From Candidatus Cryosericum hinesii (GTDB taxonomy: Bacteria; Caldisericota; Caldisericia; Cryosericales; Cryosericaceae): 64,000 nt of DNA. The notes under the pieces are model-generated. The model was not told the DNA's origin, did no database searches, and worked only from the letters and a program-made list of their open reading frames with translations. The stretch spans positions 1-64,000 of the forward strand of contig NZ_QXIW01000033.1 of NCBI RefSeq assembly GCF_003570985.1, given 5' to 3'. Made by a program: the position numbers and the translations under genes. The number at the start of each line of letters is the position of its first letter. The first letter of the stretch is position 1. Below, one piece after another: positions 16,007-25,269 of this stretch.

Positions 16007-17453
16007 AACTGCCAGATGGGTCCCGCTTGACAGTGATGTCTGGCATTTCCTCCCTGAACTCGCTGTCGACAAGATGGGCCTGACGCCTTATGATCGCACG
16101 CTTCTCCAGTGCCGGCTGAAGACAGTAAAGGTCGAAGTCAGCAGGGGTGATGTCTTTGCTCTTATGTACGTTGGGAAAGAGCAGACGGAGGTAAGCAGCA
16201 CATAGGCGCTTGACCGCAGTAACGTCACGCGTGTCTGCTTTTGTCGGCACAACGAGCATCTCCCCTACCACAACATCATAGTCGGCAACGCTTCGCAGTG
16301 CGTGCAGTACTTCTGAGAAGTACTCAACATTGAGCGTATATCCTCTGACTTTGAGATTCTCCTGTATTCGAGGAAGATACCACCCCTCAATGAAACCATG
16401 GAATCTGTCCAGTAGCGCAGATTCACGAAACATGGGTGGCAGGTCCTCAAAGTAGTGACTGTTTCGAGGGCGCAGATCGGAGGTCAAAGGAATGTTGCCC
16501 AAGAGAACGAACCCGGCATCAGCCTCCTGGCGCGATTTGCCGACAGTGAACGCGCCCGACTCAAGATAGTTCTTCATCGCCCCTGCAAGTTCGTCGGCGT
16601 CTGCGAACACGATTGTCGCTACTTCATCCATGGCGACATAGTCGTAGGACGTTACGATACCAGGGGAATTCTTTTGCATATCGTAGAAGAGCTTGGCCCG
16701 CGTGACGGTTCCGCCACTGATCAGCCATCCATACTTCGTGAGGTTGCCAAAGACGTATGATTTCCCTGTGCCCTTGGGAGCTAGTTCTACCATGTTCAGT
16801 CGTTGCTGAACAAATGGCAACAGCCGGGCAAGAAATCGGAGCTTCTGCGTCAAACCCTCAAAACCACCTGGATTGTACTCCATCGATTTGATCAACAAGT
16901 TCACCCATTCATCAACTGTAAACTTGTCCCGTGCCTGCCGGTAGTATTCGATGTCGACGTCATATGGCTTGAAAGGCTTGAAGTCAATGAGCTCGATATG
17001 GCCATCTTTCTTCCCAGTTGCGGTCGGTGCGATCCAAGTCAACTTCCCAACACCCCAAACCTCGCCACCCAGCAATTCACGGTGCTTATGCAGCAGAGAC
17101 GCATTGACGCTGGCCTCGTTTGCTTTCACGCCCAAATCAGGGATGGCCAGCCTGTAGCTTCCGGTCTTGACGTCAACTTCGACTACCATGCGCATCAGCA
17201 GTTGTACGTCTTCGCCTTTGGTCAACTGACCCTTGATCGTGTGGCTCGTCTCCTTGTCTGGTATATGCTCCTGAAGGAAGCGGGCGAGAGCATAGCCATC
17301 GACGCTCCCGGCGTCATCTGCGTACTTCTTCACCAGCCAGTCGCGTATGAACGACGGCAACGCCCTGCCTCCGAAAGCCGAGTAGTTCTCAGGGTTCTTC
17401 AGGACTGACTCATTCGGAAAGATCTTAACTAGTTTCTCATCCAGGGTATCCAT
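15948..17453 (-). CDS. brxL: BREX protein BrxL, short form (AAA+ ATPase)
   Basis: 501 residues. The ATG at 17453 overlaps the pglZ stop as TAATG. The N-terminal half includes SAFGGRALPSFIRDWLVKKY. An AAA+ core follows, with Walker A LAPKGTGKSY (about residue 224), then SGGTVTRAKLFYDMQ and Walker B YVAMDEVATIVF (about 274), and sensor-like VLLGNIPLTSDLRPRN. BrxL proteins are described as Lon-like and form DNA-binding AAA+ rings in BREX defence. Type 1 BrxL is near 680-700 residues. This one ends soon after the AAA+ region in a disordered acidic tail, and I see no Lon-type Ser/Lys peptidase region. It is the last gene of the operon. Confidence 0.9.
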   Translation of the reverse strand: MDTLDEKLVKIFPNESVLKNPENYSAFGGRALPSFIRDWLVKKYADDAGSVDGYALARFLQEHIPDKETSHTIKGQLTKGEDVQLLMRMVVEVDVKTGSYRLAIPDLGVKANEASVNASLLHKHRELLGGEVWGVGKLTWIAPTATGKKDGHIELIDFKPFKPYDVDIEYYRQARDKFTVDEWVNLLIKSMEYNPGGFEGLTQKLRFLARLLPFVQQRLNMVELAPKGTGKSYVFGNLTKYGWLISGGTVTRAKLFYDMQKNSPGIVTSYDYVAMDEVATIVFADADELAGAMKNYLESGAFTVGKSRQEADAGFVLLGNIPLTSDLRPRNSHYFEDLPPMFRESALLDRFHGFIEGWYLPRIQENLKVRGYTLNVEYFSEVLHALRSVADYDVVVGEMLVVPTKADTRDVTAVKRLCAAYLRLLFPNVHKSKDITPADFDLYCLQPALEKRAIIRRQAHLVDSEFREEMPDITVKRDPSGSSTGNRTDDLFEDEPATPGA

Positions 17454-19834
17454 TAGAACAACTCCCTTTCTGTCATGCCTGCCTTGACAGGAATCATCCA
17501 TGTCACAACAACAGTCCCGACTGCAACCGTAACGCTGACAGACCCAACCGCATCGTTCGGCAGCTGTATCCGCCAGGTGCCATCGGCTGAGTGGCTAACG
17601 TGAATGTCTTTCTGACCTACCGTAACCTTAGGAGCAGAAAGCGGCTCAGGCGTTACTGTAAACACCACCTGCCGCGACGTCTCGGCACTCTCTTCGACTA
17701 TCTGCTTGATTTCGTACTGCTTTTGCACCTCGTCAAGCAAGCGCACGATGAAGGATGGAACGAGCACTTCCTCGGGAGTTGCGCCTCCATGAGCGAGATG
17801 TGTGCCTATTTGGTACAGTGAGCTGTAACCAAGAGAAAGTGCCACAGGTCCAGATCGCAATCCTTCCTGAGGCAGCACATCGTGAACAAGAAAGTCGGAG
17901 CATGACTTCTCTGCTTTCGCAAGCCAGGCGCAGCGTCCTTCGTGCTCTTGGCCCTCCATGTTGTACTTGCTCAAGGCAGCCACAGAGCGGGAAAAGACAG
18001 TCAGCCCGTGGTCGGCCAGCACCACCGTGCCCGGCTGAGCCATCTGCTCCTCAACGGCGGTTCCCATGACTTCCAATTCCTCAAGCAAGGTCTGTGGATA
18101 CTTGTAGGGAGCTTTGTGGGCGACGGCATCCGGACTCTTGTCGATACCGACCACCCCAGAACCGAATCGGTTGAACTCGGTGGTACTCGGCAGTTGCGCT
18201 GCCATCGGAGCCAGGTCGGTTACGTCCAGACCACGTCGGTGGAGCTGACGTGTGATGAATGGTACCCATTCCCATCCCATGCCATCGACCATGAGAGCTC
18301 GCGTTCCCTGCGCCAGTAACCCCTCGGCTGTTTCATGTTTCCGTGCTGCATAGTACCACTCGTAGAATGCTCTCTCGTCAGTATTGACACGCGCCAGCTC
18401 TGCTCTTAAAGATTCACTCGGCATGTCAACCAGGCAACAAGCCCTGTACTCGTTGAAATATGCGTTCACCCACGAAAGTGGCTCCGAAAGTCCGCTGATA
18501 TTGAGGGGAGCCGCGTAGTCGTACAAAAGGGGGAACGCATGCTCGACAGCGTCAAACCACAGATCCCGAGGAACCGTTGCATCAGCGAACAAGAGTACGA
18601 ACTGAGCGCGTTCCCAGGGAGTTGTGTCTGTGAGCACTCTCATCCGCTCCGATGGCGGCAGGCCCGCCAGACCCCTCTGCAACTTCTCCGGCAGCTCCGT
18701 AGATTGGCCTGCAGAACGCGTTAGCACATCTAGGTGATCCCTTCTCTCTTTCAGCCGTTCCGGCGTGCGGTCGTCCTTTTCACCAATGGCACCACTCAAC
18801 AACGCAGACATCAGCGCTGCCGAGTCCAATTCCTCCAAGCTCCTCATGCACTTCGCCAAGTAGCTGTAAGGAAAGAGTGTGCAAACGCCGACACGCAATA
18901 GCCACCGAGAGTACTTGTCTGACGCACTGGCGGGCCAGTACTTAAGGCACCCAGTCAGCCCAAACTGTGCCACATTGAACCTCTGACAAAGGGTGTTCTG
19001 AAGACGCGGCTCTGACGCCACCTGCATGTCTTCCACAAACTGCCTCCAGAGGTCCACATCCTGATTTCTGAATGACACCGGCACATCGACGCCGAGAACG
19101 TCACGCAGGTATTTCTCGTAACCCGACACGCGTGATATGTTCACTGCGGAATCCGGAAATACGTCCTTTGGGGCCATATCATACAGGTCGGCAACCATCT
19201 GTGAGGACACAAGAACAGCTGCCATCGGCTCACCTTGCCATAGTGACAAGAACTCCTTGTAACTGTTAATCCTACGAGCTGCCGGCACGTCGAGAGGTTG
19301 TCCGAACAGCACGACCTTGAGCACACCGCCGATCTGTTGATCAATCTTCCACACGGAGGGCCATAATCCGCTCGACTCACGGTTCGCCTTGTTCCAAAGC
19401 AGCTTCTGAAATCGCTCATGGAGTCCGGCCAAAGGAATGTAGAAACGGCGCCCTGTCCGGTTTTCGCCATGATTCTCGCACTCTGTAATGCCTCTCATGA
19501 GAGCCTCGAAATCCTCGTCCGACTTGAATCGCAGCACCTCGGACAGTCCAGTGATCACCCACGACTGGTCCCCTGCCTCACATTTCTGCATGAGACGCAA
19601 GACGTCATCACTGGTGATGACACTCTCAGCTTCGCGTTGCTCGCTAGTCACGTCCACTACGTGAAACTCTTCTCCCAGGCAAGACCTCAGCTCAGTTTCG
19701 ACCGGTTTCAACCCCCACAGCGTCGGTACAAACACGAATCGCCAGGGATACCTGAGGTCTCCTCCATTCTCACTTAGCAGATCCTGCCGGATGACCAGCG
19801 CCAGATCCTGAACGCTACCTATGGTCCTGCTCAT
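17453..19834 (-). CDS. pglZ: BREX protein PglZ (alkaline-phosphatase superfamily)
   Basis: 793 residues. I chose the start MSRTIGSVQDLALVIRQDLL, which overlaps the end of brxC by 20 bases. The C-terminal half carries the PglZ-domain metal motifs: LMVDGMGWEW near residue 515, VLADHGLTVF near 608, and HLAHGGATPEEVLVPS near 681. The N-terminal half (FVFVPTLWGLKPVETELRSC onward) is typical of the BREX-specific extension. The last 80 residues look like an Ig-like beta domain. PglZ is the universal marker of BREX systems and is required for defence, though its exact substrate is unsettled. Confidence 0.92.
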   Translation of the reverse strand: MSRTIGSVQDLALVIRQDLLSENGGDLRYPWRFVFVPTLWGLKPVETELRSCLGEEFHVVDVTSEQREAESVITSDDVLRLMQKCEAGDQSWVITGLSEVLRFKSDEDFEALMRGITECENHGENRTGRRFYIPLAGLHERFQKLLWNKANRESSGLWPSVWKIDQQIGGVLKVVLFGQPLDVPAARRINSYKEFLSLWQGEPMAAVLVSSQMVADLYDMAPKDVFPDSAVNISRVSGYEKYLRDVLGVDVPVSFRNQDVDLWRQFVEDMQVASEPRLQNTLCQRFNVAQFGLTGCLKYWPASASDKYSRWLLRVGVCTLFPYSYLAKCMRSLEELDSAALMSALLSGAIGEKDDRTPERLKERRDHLDVLTRSAGQSTELPEKLQRGLAGLPPSERMRVLTDTTPWERAQFVLLFADATVPRDLWFDAVEHAFPLLYDYAAPLNISGLSEPLSWVNAYFNEYRACCLVDMPSESLRAELARVNTDERAFYEWYYAARKHETAEGLLAQGTRALMVDGMGWEWVPFITRQLHRRGLDVTDLAPMAAQLPSTTEFNRFGSGVVGIDKSPDAVAHKAPYKYPQTLLEELEVMGTAVEEQMAQPGTVVLADHGLTVFSRSVAALSKYNMEGQEHEGRCAWLAKAEKSCSDFLVHDVLPQEGLRSGPVALSLGYSSLYQIGTHLAHGGATPEEVLVPSFIVRLLDEVQKQYEIKQIVEESAETSRQVVFTVTPEPLSAPKVTVGQKDIHVSHSADGTWRIQLPNDAVGSVSVTVAVGTVVVTWMIPVKAGMTERELF

Positions 19835-22800
19835 CCCGTCCGTCTCCAAGCAATTGCTCGAGAGCCACCCATCCGTTTGGCACCCTGTCAGCCATCTCAA
19901 CCAGCAACTGCTGGGCTTCCGATGCCGACCGATGCATGACCTCCTGACGAATCCTGTCCTTGAAGTCCTCAGTCGCATGTAGAATGGGGGGACTCTCTTG
20001 AAGGGCAGCACGCGCCTCCTCCTCCCGGCACATTGATGGATCGCTGGTACTGATAAGCAGCGATTGGTACGCTGCAGTCGTGGTCTCTAGTGATGGGGCG
20101 ACTTTGAGGCTTCGTGCGGCCCACGCGCCAAATGCTGATTTCAGGGTTTCAGGGGCGATGGCATCTTTGACTTGTCCCACGCCTGCCTCCTCTATGGTTT
20201 TCAGAAGTGAGTCGGCGTCCACAGCCTCAATGGAAGCCGATCCGAGGAATTCCTGAACGACTTCTATCGCAGCACGCAGGCTAGGGTTTGTAGCTACAAC
20301 GGCGGCGACAAAAAGTGGGTACTTTCGGCTACGTACCGCCTCTCGCCCAGCCAACTGTATCATGGCCAGATCCTCTGACGGAGTTACATCCAGAATCTCA
20401 CTGATCCTGATCGCAACCACTGAACTCGTCTTGGTCGGCGGTGGCGGGGCTAGTACATCGAGTATCTTCGCATGAGCCAAGCCTTCGGGCCACACCGAAG
20501 GTGAGCCTGCCATCCTTTGGCTCAATTCGCCATAAAGCCGTTCTGCCGAGTCGGCCGACGGCGGGTCAGCCGAGAACTGCGACAACCACTCTCCAAATCC
20601 ACTCTTGAGGTTCTCCTCGCTCAACATCGATTTCAGATCCGCGGTGACCGGATCCAGCGTCTGCATGAGTAGCTGCATGTGGCTCTCATCCACATCAGAC
20701 TGCGTCATCTGCAGAAGGGCACTCAGAGCATCAACGGCATCGCTAATGTTGACCGAACTCTGTATATATTTGAGCGACCACAGCGGCCTGCGTCGCTGAT
20801 CGATCCAAGTACGCAGCTGCCCTCTTGCATCCATGAGCGTCCCAACGTCCGAGAGCCCAAAGACGCTCTTGAGCGATTGGACAAGATGCTCCTCTGTTTC
20901 CGTCCCAAACTGGACTTCAAGTGACTCTCTCCCCTTGCCAGTTGACCAGTATCTAAACAGGTCCTCCACGATGTCGCGCATGGACAGCACCCCAATGCGC
21001 CTGCCATTGGCGTCGTAAAGACGCTGTCTGTATGGTCGGAGAGCAAAGGCAAGTGCTGCACTGTGAAGCAGGTTCTCATACAGGCCGTATGGCGCAACTG
21101 ACAGGTCATGCAAGCTGTCTCCCAGATTGAAGGAGGCCACCTTCTTGGTCATCGGCTCCAATGCTGCATGAACCGCCAGCGACAAGCGTCCGATGGGCTC
21201 CTGTTCGGCCGATTCGGTCAATTCAAGGCGCTGATCAACCACATATGAAGAGCCACTCGAGTTCTTGAAGATACCCAAAACCTGTCTCTGTACGCCAGCC
21301 AGATCCCTCCATAAGTCATCCAGCGACTCAGCCTGGAGCGCCCTCTCTGCAATCTTCTTCCCCCCTCCACCCCAACACGTCTTGGGGATGCGCTGCACGT
21401 CATCAAACCCGTTCTTGAACACTTGTTTAGCGCAGTCCTGCAGCGCTGCAGGCAGAACGCTGCAGCCAACGGACGCTATGGCCCCTGCCATGTAGACGTT
21501 GTATTGGCTGGCGCTGCCGAGTTGCGCCATCCAGCCGGCCACAAGGTCATCGGCCATCTTGTCATATTGACTCTGGACATTCGTCAGCGAATGGTGCTCT
21601 GCGACAGCGGCACGTCCACGGTCATTAGCCAATTCATGCAGCCTCTTCGAGCCGATCGGGGTGAGAGCCTCGAGAATAATCAGCGCAGGGTCTGTCGCTG
21701 TCGCTCGCCGACTGTACTCCAGGAGCTGATCGGTTGCTCCAGCCACATCCTCATCCTTTGCATAGAGAACTACCGCCACGTGAAGTCTCGAGGCGTCGCC
21801 AAAGCCCAACTGATCTATGGTTCTCTTGTGGAACGCCGCCGCATGTGCTCCGGCGTTGAAGAAGCCAAATTGCACTTCGCGCAGCACGCTTGATCCACGG
21901 TATTTTTCCTGCAGCTCATTCCTCTTCCCGTTGTCGAGCACCGAAACAATATCCTCACTGAATTGCGCCGCCAAGCGATCGACCTCGCTTCGGACGTCTT
22001 CCTCTGGTAGAGTGGCCCCATACATGACCACGTACTCGGCGCCCATCTTGTGAAGCGCTCCCTGTTCTTCCAGGAATCCAAGTTCCTCCGTCGCGTGACC
22101 CTGCAGGGCCGTCCCTGTAAACATGGCTTCGCAGTTGTCGGCTGTGGGTGCCACCAGTGAAGTCTCAAGGCTGTCCGAATGGCCAAGATATGCGTACAGG
22201 AAGTTCAGCAGTAGCATACTCTTGAGAACCATCAAGCAGTTCTTGCCGCGAGTTTCAACGACCGCCTGTCGCTGATTAAACACCGTGTTGACAGCAAGAA
22301 AATCGTCCGCCTCGTCGACCGCCAGCGTGGGCGCAAAGTAATCCCACAGAGCATCTGCCGTCAGCCACTGCTGACCGTTTTCGGGATTGACCTCGATGAA
22401 CTTCTTAAATCCCTTCTCACCATCGTGCAAGAACATGAAGATGCTCCTGTCTGATGAGCCAATGTGATGCGAGATAAGTGTCGCCAGATATGCGGTGTAT
22501 GGGTGGATTGGAAACAAGCCGCGAATGTCGTCACGCATGTTCGCTGTGCCACCGACATCCAACCGGTCAACCAGAGCGTCGAGGTCACCATTGCCAGAGT
22601 ATGCCCGCGACACCAATTTGGCATAGGCCGAAGCATCCTTACGGAGTATGGCTGTCGATAGGATCCTGTAAACAGTGACGTCGGACATCGAATAGTCGAC
22701 CATTTTGAAACGATCATCGATCTTCCGCTGGTCGTCAGCATTCAGAGCGAACTGGCCCGGTTTCCGATGACTGATGATGACCATCTTGAGTCGAGACTCA

Positions 22801-23633
22801 GTCTGGCAGAACTCGGCCAGTCTCTGCAGTGCAGCTGCTATGTCCTGAGCGTGCGTCAGCTCAAGGACAGACGTGAATTCATCCCAGTAGATCATCACCC
22901 CTGAGTACCCAGCAGCTTCTGTCAGTGCACCATCGAGAACCTGCGTGAGCCACTCCGTCAATGAAGTTGCGCCGACGTACGCATGCCCCTCCTCAGCAAA
23001 GTAGTCTTCGAGTGCCTCCAGCGTTTCCTTGTCTTGTGTCTTGAGTCGATGCAGCAAGTCCTTCGCTCCGCCAGGAGCATAAACCCTCAGTTGACTGCTG
23101 TTCCGTATGACTGCATCCCAGTCCATGCTAAATGGGTTGCTCTCGATGAGGGTAATGAACCGATCGAAGTCACTCTGGGCGTCAACGCACAAACCAAAAG
23201 ACTCGAGGCCGTCCTTCACCGCTATCTGGACAGCCAGGTCAAAGGTACGAGAGCTGTGAACGAGCGGGGCTCCTGATCCATAGAGGTAGATGGGAGCGAT
23301 CCGATGCTTCTCGCGGAAACTTCTGACGCGGGCGGACAGCTCGGGCTTCATACGAGACAGGAACTGCTCAAGGTCAGCGACATCGTCGTCAAGAAGATGC
23401 GAAATGACGGACGCGGCATGGCTCTTCCCCGTGCCGTACGTTCCCTGCACCCACACAGGCCTCTGCGCTTTTGGCTCTAACGATTCGAAAGAGTCTATGG
23501 TCTTTCGCAGCAAGTTCTCGAAAGGTTCCACAGTGGGGATGAAAGTGGACCATGCAGCAGACTTGTCACCATCAGCGAGCTTGAAAACAGGATCAAAATG
23601 CTTGTCCAGTTCAACGATATCAGCGTACTTCAT
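19815..23633 (-). CDS. brxC: BREX ATPase BrxC/PglY
   Basis: 1272 residues, close to the usual BrxC size. Its ATG overlaps the upstream stop as ATGA. A P-loop ATPase domain begins early: FKLADGDKSAAWSTFIPTVE, Walker A QGTYGTGKSHAAS (residues 64-71 core) and Walker B VMIYWDEFTSVLEL (about 246-258). The long C-terminal part is helical, with SLDDLWRDLAGVQRQVLGIF and similar. BrxC is a core BREX component of the DUF499/DUF6079-like ATPase group. It probably works with PglZ in sensing or remodelling DNA. Confidence 0.93.
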   Translation of the reverse strand: MKYADIVELDKHFDPVFKLADGDKSAAWSTFIPTVEPFENLLRKTIDSFESLEPKAQRPVWVQGTYGTGKSHAASVISHLLDDDVADLEQFLSRMKPELSARVRSFREKHRIAPIYLYGSGAPLVHSSRTFDLAVQIAVKDGLESFGLCVDAQSDFDRFITLIESNPFSMDWDAVIRNSSQLRVYAPGGAKDLLHRLKTQDKETLEALEDYFAEEGHAYVGATSLTEWLTQVLDGALTEAAGYSGVMIYWDEFTSVLELTHAQDIAAALQRLAEFCQTESRLKMVIISHRKPGQFALNADDQRKIDDRFKMVDYSMSDVTVYRILSTAILRKDASAYAKLVSRAYSGNGDLDALVDRLDVGGTANMRDDIRGLFPIHPYTAYLATLISHHIGSSDRSIFMFLHDGEKGFKKFIEVNPENGQQWLTADALWDYFAPTLAVDEADDFLAVNTVFNQRQAVVETRGKNCLMVLKSMLLLNFLYAYLGHSDSLETSLVAPTADNCEAMFTGTALQGHATEELGFLEEQGALHKMGAEYVVMYGATLPEEDVRSEVDRLAAQFSEDIVSVLDNGKRNELQEKYRGSSVLREVQFGFFNAGAHAAAFHKRTIDQLGFGDASRLHVAVVLYAKDEDVAGATDQLLEYSRRATATDPALIILEALTPIGSKRLHELANDRGRAAVAEHHSLTNVQSQYDKMADDLVAGWMAQLGSASQYNVYMAGAIASVGCSVLPAALQDCAKQVFKNGFDDVQRIPKTCWGGGGKKIAERALQAESLDDLWRDLAGVQRQVLGIFKNSSGSSYVVDQRLELTESAEQEPIGRLSLAVHAALEPMTKKVASFNLGDSLHDLSVAPYGLYENLLHSAALAFALRPYRQRLYDANGRRIGVLSMRDIVEDLFRYWSTGKGRESLEVQFGTETEEHLVQSLKSVFGLSDVGTLMDARGQLRTWIDQRRRPLWSLKYIQSSVNISDAVDALSALLQMTQSDVDESHMQLLMQTLDPVTADLKSMLSEENLKSGFGEWLSQFSADPPSADSAERLYGELSQRMAGSPSVWPEGLAHAKILDVLAPPPPTKTSSVVAIRISEILDVTPSEDLAMIQLAGREAVRSRKYPLFVAAVVATNPSLRAAIEVVQEFLGSASIEAVDADSLLKTIEEAGVGQVKDAIAPETLKSAFGAWAARSLKVAPSLETTTAAYQSLLISTSDPSMCREEEARAALQESPPILHATEDFKDRIRQEVMHRSASEAQQLLVEMADRVPNGWVALEQLLGDGRDEQDHR

Positions 23634-24490
23634 TGATAGCCCCTCCTCCGCGAATACTCCTTGACGACATCACAGGCATCCTTCTCTGCTTGAATCGAGA
23701 ACATGACCCTCTTTCCTTCCCGGCGCTGGGTCAGCAAGCCGGGCAACCAGAGGGAGAGCAACTGGTGCTCCGCTGTGGATCCGTCGATTCCCAGCGCCAT
23801 GCATGGGCCGTACGGTAGTCTGGCAAGCTGATCCTTATCGATGGCCAACATGCTGGACACGTCTGACGCCCTATACAAGCCATAGAGAACCACAAGCGGA
23901 TCGACCTCCGTCGGTGGTGTGCGGGTCCACAATCGACGCCCATACGCTGGCACTCCTCCAATACCTAGCTGGCCCCAGGGCGTGTTTCGGAATGAATCCT
24001 CCAGCGACGATGCCGCACCTCGGTCCAGGCTATCAACGGTGTTGTCCCCACACAAATACGAACACAGGGGTTCGACAAGTAGCGTCACGGTGGGACCCTG
24101 CCTGGTCAGCATGTTCCAGCTCATCGCACCCAGCCATGCACACGACAGGTTGATCCACAGCGCGTACCAGACAAACGGAGATGACACACCCTCATGACTC
24201 AGGACTGGCAATAGAGCCGCCCCTAATGATGTCACACTCCTCCGATCCATCAGACCCACCAGGTCGAGACACTCCAGCGCGCCAGACAATTCACCCGTCG
24301 CCTCGTACTCGCGCATCTTGTGTCGGTCGACAAGCAGGTCGAGGTATCGGGACTGGAAACCTCTCTGTCCCAGTACACCACCCCTTCGGAAGTACTCTTC
24401 AGTCCTGGCTGCGGACACTCTGCGTGGTTCGGCTAGAGTTTGGAGGTCAGCATAGACTCGGCTAACAACTGCATTCTGATCGACCGTCAT
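23630..24490 (-). CDS. DUF4007-like protein, BREX operon gene 3
   Basis: 286 residues from ATG 24490, which overlaps the previous stop as ATGA. The core (FQSRYLDLLVDRHKMREYEA, then FVWYALWINLSCAWLGAMSW, then FRNTPWGQLGIGG and VLYGLYRASDVSSM) lines up with the 259-residue neighbour and with the C-terminal third of BrxP. The shared signs are W-x(3)-N at a helix start, TPxG-x(3)-G, a GR pair and LYxLYR. I infer a diverged DUF4007-like domain. The tail has KRVMFSIQAEKDA. Its place between brxP and brxC, with overlaps on both sides, makes it part of this BREX system. Confidence 0.7.
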   Translation of the reverse strand: MTVDQNAVVSRVYADLQTLAEPRRVSAARTEEYFRRGGVLGQRGFQSRYLDLLVDRHKMREYEATGELSGALECLDLVGLMDRRSVTSLGAALLPVLSHEGVSSPFVWYALWINLSCAWLGAMSWNMLTRQGPTVTLLVEPLCSYLCGDNTVDSLDRGAASSLEDSFRNTPWGQLGIGGVPAYGRRLWTRTPPTEVDPLVVLYGLYRASDVSSMLAIDKDQLARLPYGPCMALGIDGSTAEHQLLSLWLPGLLTQRREGKRVMFSIQAEKDACDVVKEYSRRRGYQ

Positions 24491-25266
24491 GATCCTCCTT
24501 GCTCTTCGCGTATCCATCTTTGGAGCACGATCTCCGGCGTCACCCCTGGCATGAGGTGAAGGTGCACCAAATCCTCTCCCTCTCGGCTGATAGAGCACAG
24601 ATCCGGTTGCCACAAGGACTCCAACGCCGTCGCAACCACCCTGTCATCCACCCCCAAGACCTGCGCTATGCGGCTGTGATTGTTGCTGTCCCGCGATATC
24701 ACCGCTCCTGTCGTAGGAGACAGCATCGCGATCGAATACAGCGCCCACCAAGAAACTGGCAGATCGGAACCTGTCTTCAGGATCCTCCAGGAACGTCCTG
24801 ACCTAACCACTAATCCTTGTCCAAGCGCGCCCCCTACTGGGGTTTGACGAAGAGTCGCTACGAGTGCAGCAAGTGCATCCCTAATACTTCGGTCAGTAGA
24901 TACGTGAAGTCTGTCTGCGAGCAGGACCAGACAACGGTCCCGAGTGTATTCGCCGCATGGCACAGTCGCCCACCACGAAAAGAGTGCAGACCCCAAAGAC
25001 CAGTTGGTCCAGATAACCTTCCAAGTGGCTGTAGAATGCGATTCTAGTGCCAGTCGGAGCAACTGTCCGGTTGTCGACAGAACATCGCCCACATCCCCAA
25101 CCAGGCCAGCATCGCGTAGGTAGCAGTGAAGCGCAACAAGCTGTTTGGGGCCAAGACTGTCAGGAACACTGCCGCCCTTCGCAAGGAGTGTCTCTACCCA
25201 GGTCTGGCGACAGCCAAACGTCAGATAGCGAAAAGCACCGTGCGGCTGGTCCCGGACTTCTAGCAA
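24487..25266 (-). CDS. DUF4007-like protein, BREX operon gene 2
   Basis: 259 residues, ATG three bases beyond the brxP stop. The start (AFRYLTFGCRQTWVETLLAK) matches the start of the BrxP C-terminal domain (SRYQTFGLRREWLDGLMIHG). Later segments also correspond: LRQTPVGGALGQGLVVRSGR against LKTTPLGDVYALGVAHGVGR, and LYSIAML against LYSLYRY. This is the xxFxxRxxW signature of DUF4007, a helical domain that accompanies PAPS-reductase-like DNA modification proteins. It therefore looks like a free-standing copy of the BrxP tail and may form a heteromer with BrxP. Confidence 0.75.
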   Translation of the reverse strand: MLEVRDQPHGAFRYLTFGCRQTWVETLLAKGGSVPDSLGPKQLVALHCYLRDAGLVGDVGDVLSTTGQLLRLALESHSTATWKVIWTNWSLGSALFSWWATVPCGEYTRDRCLVLLADRLHVSTDRSIRDALAALVATLRQTPVGGALGQGLVVRSGRSWRILKTGSDLPVSWWALYSIAMLSPTTGAVISRDSNNHSRIAQVLGVDDRVVATALESLWQPDLCSISREGEDLVHLHLMPGVTPEIVLQRWIREEQGGS

Positions 25267-25269
25267 GGT

